Shown here in pieces: positions 9,284 to 12,049 of a DNA stretch of 12,049 bases. This DNA is from an uncultured Streptococcus sp. (GTDB lineage Bacteria; Bacillota; Bacilli; Lactobacillales; Aerococcaceae). Below the pieces are notes generated by a model that saw nothing but the letters and a program-made list of their open reading frames with translations, was not told where the DNA came from and did no database searches. The position numbers and the translations under genes are program-made. Position 1 is the stretch's first letter. Each line of letters begins with the position of its first letter. Where the stretch lies: the NCBI GenBank assembly GCA_916050055.1, contig CAJZJY010000018.1, positions 1 to 12,049 on the forward strand, given 5' to 3'.

Positions 9284-9306
9284 AAAAAAACGAGGGTTGC
9301 CCCTCG
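9284..9306 (-). terminator. Intrinsic terminator after the histidine kinase gene
   Basis: On the minus strand CGAGGG, loop GCAA, CCCTCG is followed directly by seven T. The 6-bp GC-rich stem, tetraloop and U tract form a textbook Rho-independent terminator 7 bases past the kinase stop codon. It separates the two-component operon from the rapZ promoter. Confidence 0.95.
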
Positions 9307-9313
9307 CTTTCCA

Positions 9314-10312
9314 TTAATCTTTCACTTGCATCACTTCAGACGGAATCTGAATATGAACCGTCGTCCCTTCTCCAATAGTTGAGTCTACACTAAGCGTAAC
9401 GCCTAATCGCTTGGCAATCTCTGAAGATAAGTAGAGCCCTAGCCCTGTCGATTGATGGTTCACACGACCGTTATAGCCACTAAATCCACGTTCAAAAATT
9501 CGTTTAATGTCGTAAGGAGCAATCCCGATTCCTGTATCTTCAATCGTTAACGTATCTTCTTCAAAAAGAATACGAATCATTCCATCCTCTGCCGTATATT
9601 TCACCGCATTCGATAACACTTGCTCGACGATGACGCCTAACCACTTAGAATCCGTGACCACCTTTTTCTCAGTAGGAACATAGTCCAAATGCAATTTCTT
9701 CGAAATAAAGAAGGTTGCGTATTTCTTCAAGAGCGGACGAATCACCTCATCGATAGAAATCGTTGAAATCGATAAGTCTTGATGGAAACTTTCCATTCGA
9801 ACGTAATGCAGTGCTAGTTCTGTATAGGTCGTAATCCGAACGAGTTCTTGACTCAATAAAGATTTCTCAGACGTTTGCGGCAACTCACGAATCAACAATT
9901 GACTCGCGGCAATACTCGTTTTAATTTGGTGCGCCCATAAAGTATAGTAGTCCACATCTTCCTTGCGAAGTTGCTTCATCTTCGTACTTAACCCTCGCAT
10001 ATCCGACTTTTCTTGTTGAATGGCCTCATATAAATGACTTACAACGGGCGAAAACCCATCGTCTAGTGTCGTCACTTCCTGCTGCAAACTTCGAACGACT
10101 TCTCTATACTTTTTCCAATTGTGCCACAAAAGTGCACCAGCGACTACCAAAAGGAAAAAGGCTAGTAAAAATAAATAATATCCGACTTCTGAATTTAGCC
10201 AATTAAAGACGAAGAAGAAGCCAATCGAAAACACTTCGATGAAGGCCAACGCCCCGAGTAAGAAGGCATGCGATTTGAACCAAGCCATACTAAATTCTAC
10301 TTTTGTCTTCAT
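9314..10312 (-). CDS. BceS-like intramembrane-sensing histidine kinase
   Basis: This is a membrane sensor kinase of 332 residues that should phosphorylate the adjacent regulator. Two hydrophobic segments (about 16-37 and 44-64) are separated by only a few residues, so there is almost no external sensor domain; this is the intramembrane-sensing layout of BceS/GraS kinases, which detect antimicrobial-peptide stress through a partner ABC transporter. The H-box is LWAHQIKTSIAA with His128. The N-box is EQVLSNAVKYT (Asn235), and the ATP lid has DTGIGI (259-264) and STGLGLYLSSEIAKRLG (288-304). The position five after the phospho-histidine is Ser133, where this family almost always has Pro. The ATG at 10312 overlaps the regulator stop by four bases (ATGA). 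No BceAB-type transporter genes are in this window. Kinase identity is firm; the BceS subgroup is strongly suggested by the H-box and length. Confidence 0.92.
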   Translation of the reverse strand: MKTKVEFSMAWFKSHAFLLGALAFIEVFSIGFFFVFNWLNSEVGYYLFLLAFFLLVVAGALLWHNWKKYREVVRSLQQEVTTLDDGFSPVVSHLYEAIQQEKSDMRGLSTKMKQLRKEDVDYYTLWAHQIKTSIAASQLLIRELPQTSEKSLLSQELVRITTYTELALHYVRMESFHQDLSISTISIDEVIRPLLKKYATFFISKKLHLDYVPTEKKVVTDSKWLGVIVEQVLSNAVKYTAEDGMIRILFEEDTLTIEDTGIGIAPYDIKRIFERGFSGYNGRVNHQSTGLGLYLSSEIAKRLGVTLSVDSTIGEGTTVHIQIPSEVMQVKD

Positions 10313-10992
10313 TCAATCACTTCCGCCAATCCATACCCGACGCCTTTTTTCGTCGTGATTAATTTTTCCAACCCGATTTCGCCAAGACGCTTTCGCAAAC
10401 GAGCAACCGTCACGGACAAGGTATTATCATCGACAAACACATCGCTATTCCACAATGCATTCATTAAATCTTCCCTCGGCGCAATATCACCTTGTTTTTC
10501 AAATAGTACACGCAAAATGATAAATTCATTCTTCGATAATTCAATGACATTACCCTCATAAGAAACTTTTCCGCTTCCAAGCTGCAAGGCAATCCCCTTA
10601 TATTCCAGCCAATCCTTTTGCTGAACGAACTCATAACTACGACGCATCATCCCTTGGATTTTTGCGACCAATACACTTGGTTCAAACGGCTTTGTCATAT
10701 AATCATCCGCGCCCATATTGATCGACATCACAATATCCATCGCTTGATCCCTTGACGACAAGAACATAATCGGCACCTGAGACACCTTACGAATCTCTTG
10801 GCACCAATAATAGCCATTATAAAACGGCAATGTTATATCCAGAATGACCAACTGCGGATTGACAGCTAAAAATTGAGTGTACACTTGCGAAAAGTCTTCC
10901 ACCGCAACGACTTCATAATTCCATTTTTCCAATTCTTGTACAATCGCATCGCGAATGACTTTTTCATCTTCGACAATCATTATTGTTTGCAT
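10309..10992 (-). CDS. OmpR-family response regulator, BceR-like
   Basis: This is a 227-residue DNA-binding response regulator paired with the overlapping kinase gene. The receiver domain (about 1-118) has the acidic pair Glu8/Asp9, phospho-acceptor Asp52 in LVILDITLPFYNG, switch Ser79/Ser80 and Lys101 in YMTKPFEP. The sequence PFYNGYYWCQEIRKVSQVPIMFLSS is characteristic of BceR-type regulators of bacitracin and peptide resistance. The winged-helix output domain covers about 128-225 and ends with KKGVGYGL. An AGGTGA site precedes the ATG at 10992 by a few bases. The gene follows the lipoprotein gene by 50 bases. Its likely targets are an ABC transporter or envelope genes elsewhere in the genome. 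Confidence 0.94.
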   Translation of the reverse strand: MQTIMIVEDEKVIRDAIVQELEKWNYEVVAVEDFSQVYTQFLAVNPQLVILDITLPFYNGYYWCQEIRKVSQVPIMFLSSRDQAMDIVMSINMGADDYMTKPFEPSVLVAKIQGMMRRSYEFVQQKDWLEYKGIALQLGSGKVSYEGNVIELSKNEFIILRVLFEKQGDIAPREDLMNALWNSDVFVDDNTLSVTVARLRKRLGEIGLEKLITTKKGVGYGLAEVIE

Positions 10993-11009
10993 ACACTCAC
11001 CTCGTTTTC

Positions 11010-11018
11010 ATTGTAACA
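11010..11018 (-). promoter_or_regulatory. Possible internal promoter before the response regulator gene
   Basis: TGTTACAAT on the minus strand is an extended -10 element with one mismatch, in the 50-base gap upstream of the response regulator. No clear -35 box is present. It would give a very short leader. It may let the regulator and kinase be expressed without the lipoprotein, but the case is weak. Confidence 0.35.
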
Positions 11019-11042
11019 TCTTTCCATTTCACAGAAAACCAT

Positions 11043-11714
11043 CTATTTCCTAATTTCTCGTATCATTTCCCATAAAGTCGTTTGATGATCTTGCTCCGTT
11101 CCAATTTCATATACGAAGCCATCGGACTCGTCACGACCAAAGATAAAGAGCTCTACCGGCTGCGACTCGTCTATCCCCAAAATCCGACTGACCACTGGAA
11201 GTTGAATACTATATTTCAGATAAAATGTATTATCCCCAGTAGGACTTTCTTCTTTCTTCGTATAAATATTCTCTCGCAATTTTGCCTTTGCCAACATATC
11301 TTTATTCAATTGCAATTCCTGGAATAAGAACTTTCCTTGTGGCCAGAGTTTTTTTGCCTCTTCTTCATTTTCAAAAACAAACTTCCCATCCACATATTGC
11401 AACGTCAGGCTTTTTTCCTCTTCCTTAGTTTTAGAATTGAGCTGCTTAATCGTTCCAACTAGCGGCTTCCCTTTTTCCCTAGCCTCAAGATAAACAAATA
11501 CATTCGAGTCACCGACTACACGCATCTGACTTACGGTAAATCCATTTGGAAACTGCTCAAATAAATCTTCAATATTCTCTGTTGGATAAACCCTGCTCAA
11601 TTCTTTCCCAGCAAGCTCTTCAAGATACCCACGACTCGTGTGATCCCCACACCCGACTAACAACGTCACGCAAAGTACCAATAAACCAATCCACGACCAT
11701 TTCTTTAACTTCAA
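11043..11714 (-). CDS. Secreted lipoprotein linked to the BceRS-like pair
   Basis: I do not recognise this protein with certainty. The preferred start is TTG at 11714, 8 bases after a GAGG site. It gives 223 residues with a classical lipoprotein signal: basic MKLKKWSW, hydrophobic IGLLVLCVTLL, lipobox LVGC and lipidated Cys22. Upstream in-frame TTG codons up to 11735 are less well placed. The mature domain of about 200 residues is charged and soluble, with no further membrane segment. The stretch YPTENIEDLFEQF near the start, and alternating strands near the end (FYLKYSIQLPVV, VELFIFGRDESDGFVYEIG), loosely recall the staphylococcal tandem-type lipoproteins (DUF576/Csa1); this is an impression, not an alignment. 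It should sit on the outer face of the membrane. It is the first gene of a likely three-gene operon with the regulator and kinase, so an accessory sensing or protective role is plausible. Confidence 0.8.
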   Translation of the reverse strand: MKLKKWSWIGLLVLCVTLLVGCGDHTSRGYLEELAGKELSRVYPTENIEDLFEQFPNGFTVSQMRVVGDSNVFVYLEAREKGKPLVGTIKQLNSKTKEEEKSLTLQYVDGKFVFENEEEAKKLWPQGKFLFQELQLNKDMLAKAKLRENIYTKKEESPTGDNTFYLKYSIQLPVVSRILGIDESQPVELFIFGRDESDGFVYEIGTEQDHQTTLWEMIREIRK

Positions 11715-11747
11715 ACACAAAACCTCACTTTGCAATTCAGTGCCTTC

Positions 11748-11756
11748 ATCATACCA
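11748..11756 (-). promoter_or_regulatory. Extended -10 promoter for the lipoprotein-regulator-kinase operon
   Basis: TGGTATGAT on the minus strand is an extended -10 element with one mismatch, about 33 bases upstream of the preferred TTG start. The -35 position holds only a weak TTACGG-like match. The same TATGGTAT context occurs at the pth promoter in this window. Confidence 0.55.
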
Positions 11757-11913
11757 TATCCCGCCTATACCGTAACATTCCCTAACAAAATCCTAAACTT
11801 TTCGCAATCTCAACATAAGAATCTCCAATCCATTTTAAGCACATTTCCCTTTCGAATGAAGGAATACTTGCACTCACTCCATCGAAGCAAAACAACAACG
11901 TTAAGATACAAAG

Positions 11914-11948
11914 AAAAAAAGCTACGCGTTTTCGGATAACATAGTAGC
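11914..11948 (-). terminator. Possible terminator for a transcript entering from the right
   Basis: On the minus strand GCTAC and an inner GTT pair with AAC and GTAGC across an internal loop, and seven T follow immediately (A run 11914-11920 on the plus strand). The stem is short, but the U tract is good. It would stop a minus-strand transcript starting beyond the window edge, before the lipoprotein operon. Confidence 0.45.
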
Positions 11949-11978
11949 CATTATAGCGATCAGTAATCGATGCGAATT

Positions 11979-12012
11979 ACGGATGGTTGGAAATTCATTT
12001 CCTACCATCCGT
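11979..12012. repeat. Long imperfect palindrome
   Basis: ACGGATGGT pairs with ACCATCCGT, then after one T-T mismatch GGAAAT pairs with ATTTCC, leaving a 2-base loop (TC) as drawn and 15 paired bases in total. TTTG follows on the plus strand, which is too short for a strong terminator. The near-perfect symmetry suggests a cruciform or hairpin element. Confidence 0.7.
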
Positions 12013-12025
12013 TTGAGGCTCGATA

Positions 12026-12048
12026 GGATTGAGACCTTGGCTCAATCC
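12026..12048. repeat. Second hairpin at the right edge
   Basis: GGATTGAG (12026-12033) pairs with CTCAATCC (12041-12048) around a 7-base loop. It begins 13 bases after the preceding palindrome, and the stem may extend past the window edge. Confidence 0.55.
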
Positions 12049-12049
12049 G

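Larger units (their letters stand above)
11757..12049. other. Non-coding right edge with several hairpins, no supported gene
   Basis: No reading frame here has both a ribosome binding site and protein-like content. From 11757 to about 11910 I see nothing beyond AT-rich sequence. From 11914 onward, stems follow one another: GCTAC/GTAGC (11921-11948), CGAT/ATCG near 11956-11969, a long stem at 11979-12012 and another at 12026-12048 cut by the window edge. On the minus strand a short open frame without its start enters from the right and stops at 11995; it could be the last 17 residues of an unseen gene, but it overlaps the hairpins. The region may be a structured leader, a small RNA or an intergenic repeat. 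Confidence 0.4.

Noticed and set aside
11911..11950. Resemblance to an RNase P RNA internal segment (AAAAAAGC-TACG-TTCGGATA)
   Set aside because: The conserved RNase P elements GAGGAAAGTCC and ACAGAA are missing from either strand nearby, so the match looks accidental.
11970..12026. Plus-strand 18-codon frame MRITDGWKFISYHPFEAR as a leader peptide
   Set aside because: It has no ribosome binding site and is made almost entirely of the palindrome; the sequence alone cannot support it.

Overview
The window is ordinary chromosomal core sequence from a low-to-moderate GC Gram-positive bacterium, most likely a member of the Lactobacillales. The evidence is the rapZ-yvcK-whiA cluster, an FBP-regulated type of L-lactate dehydrogenase, strong AGGAGG ribosome binding sites, extended -10 promoters and a BceRS-type two-component pair. 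A Carnobacteriaceae or Aerococcaceae-like (Granulicatella-type) lineage is a guess and cannot be fixed from this sequence alone. I see no transposase, phage gene, CRISPR array, tRNA or rRNA.

Layout from left to right. (1) Positions 1-3834, minus strand: pth (peptidyl-tRNA hydrolase) followed by mfd (transcription-repair coupling factor), whose C-terminus runs off the left edge. An imperfect terminator-like hairpin separates the two. (2) Positions 3835-4034: a divergent control region with an extended -10 promoter for pth (minus) and another for ldh (plus), plus several inverted repeats that could be operators. (3) Positions 4035-5009, plus strand: ldh, the only plus-strand gene, ending at a long bidirectional terminator shared with the convergent operon. 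(4) Positions 5067-9181, minus strand: one apparent operon reading rapZ, yvcK (glmR), whiA, a short ssb paralogue and a DUF554 membrane protein. It has an extended -10 promoter before rapZ, a 4-base rapZ/yvcK overlap and hairpins in the later gaps. (5) Positions 9284-11714, minus strand: a lipoprotein, an OmpR-family response regulator and a small intramembrane-sensing histidine kinase, closed by a clean intrinsic terminator. (6) Positions 11757-12049: no supported gene, but a run of hairpins reaching the right edge.

Functionally, rapZ, yvcK and whiA link cell-wall amino-sugar metabolism, UDP-GlcNAc sensing and division control. The lipoprotein and BceRS-like pair look like a cell-envelope stress sensing unit, but the BceAB transporter usually found beside such a pair is not here. 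pth and mfd serve translation and DNA repair, and ldh is the fermentative NAD+ regenerating step. The points most worth a second look are the lipoprotein-BceRS unit with a non-canonical kinase H-box, the short SSB without an acidic tip inside the whiA operon, several hairpins placed at ribosome binding sites, the ldh operator region and the structured right edge. Several of the longest possible reading frames overshoot the likely start; corrected starts are given for ldh, whiA, rapZ and the lipoprotein.
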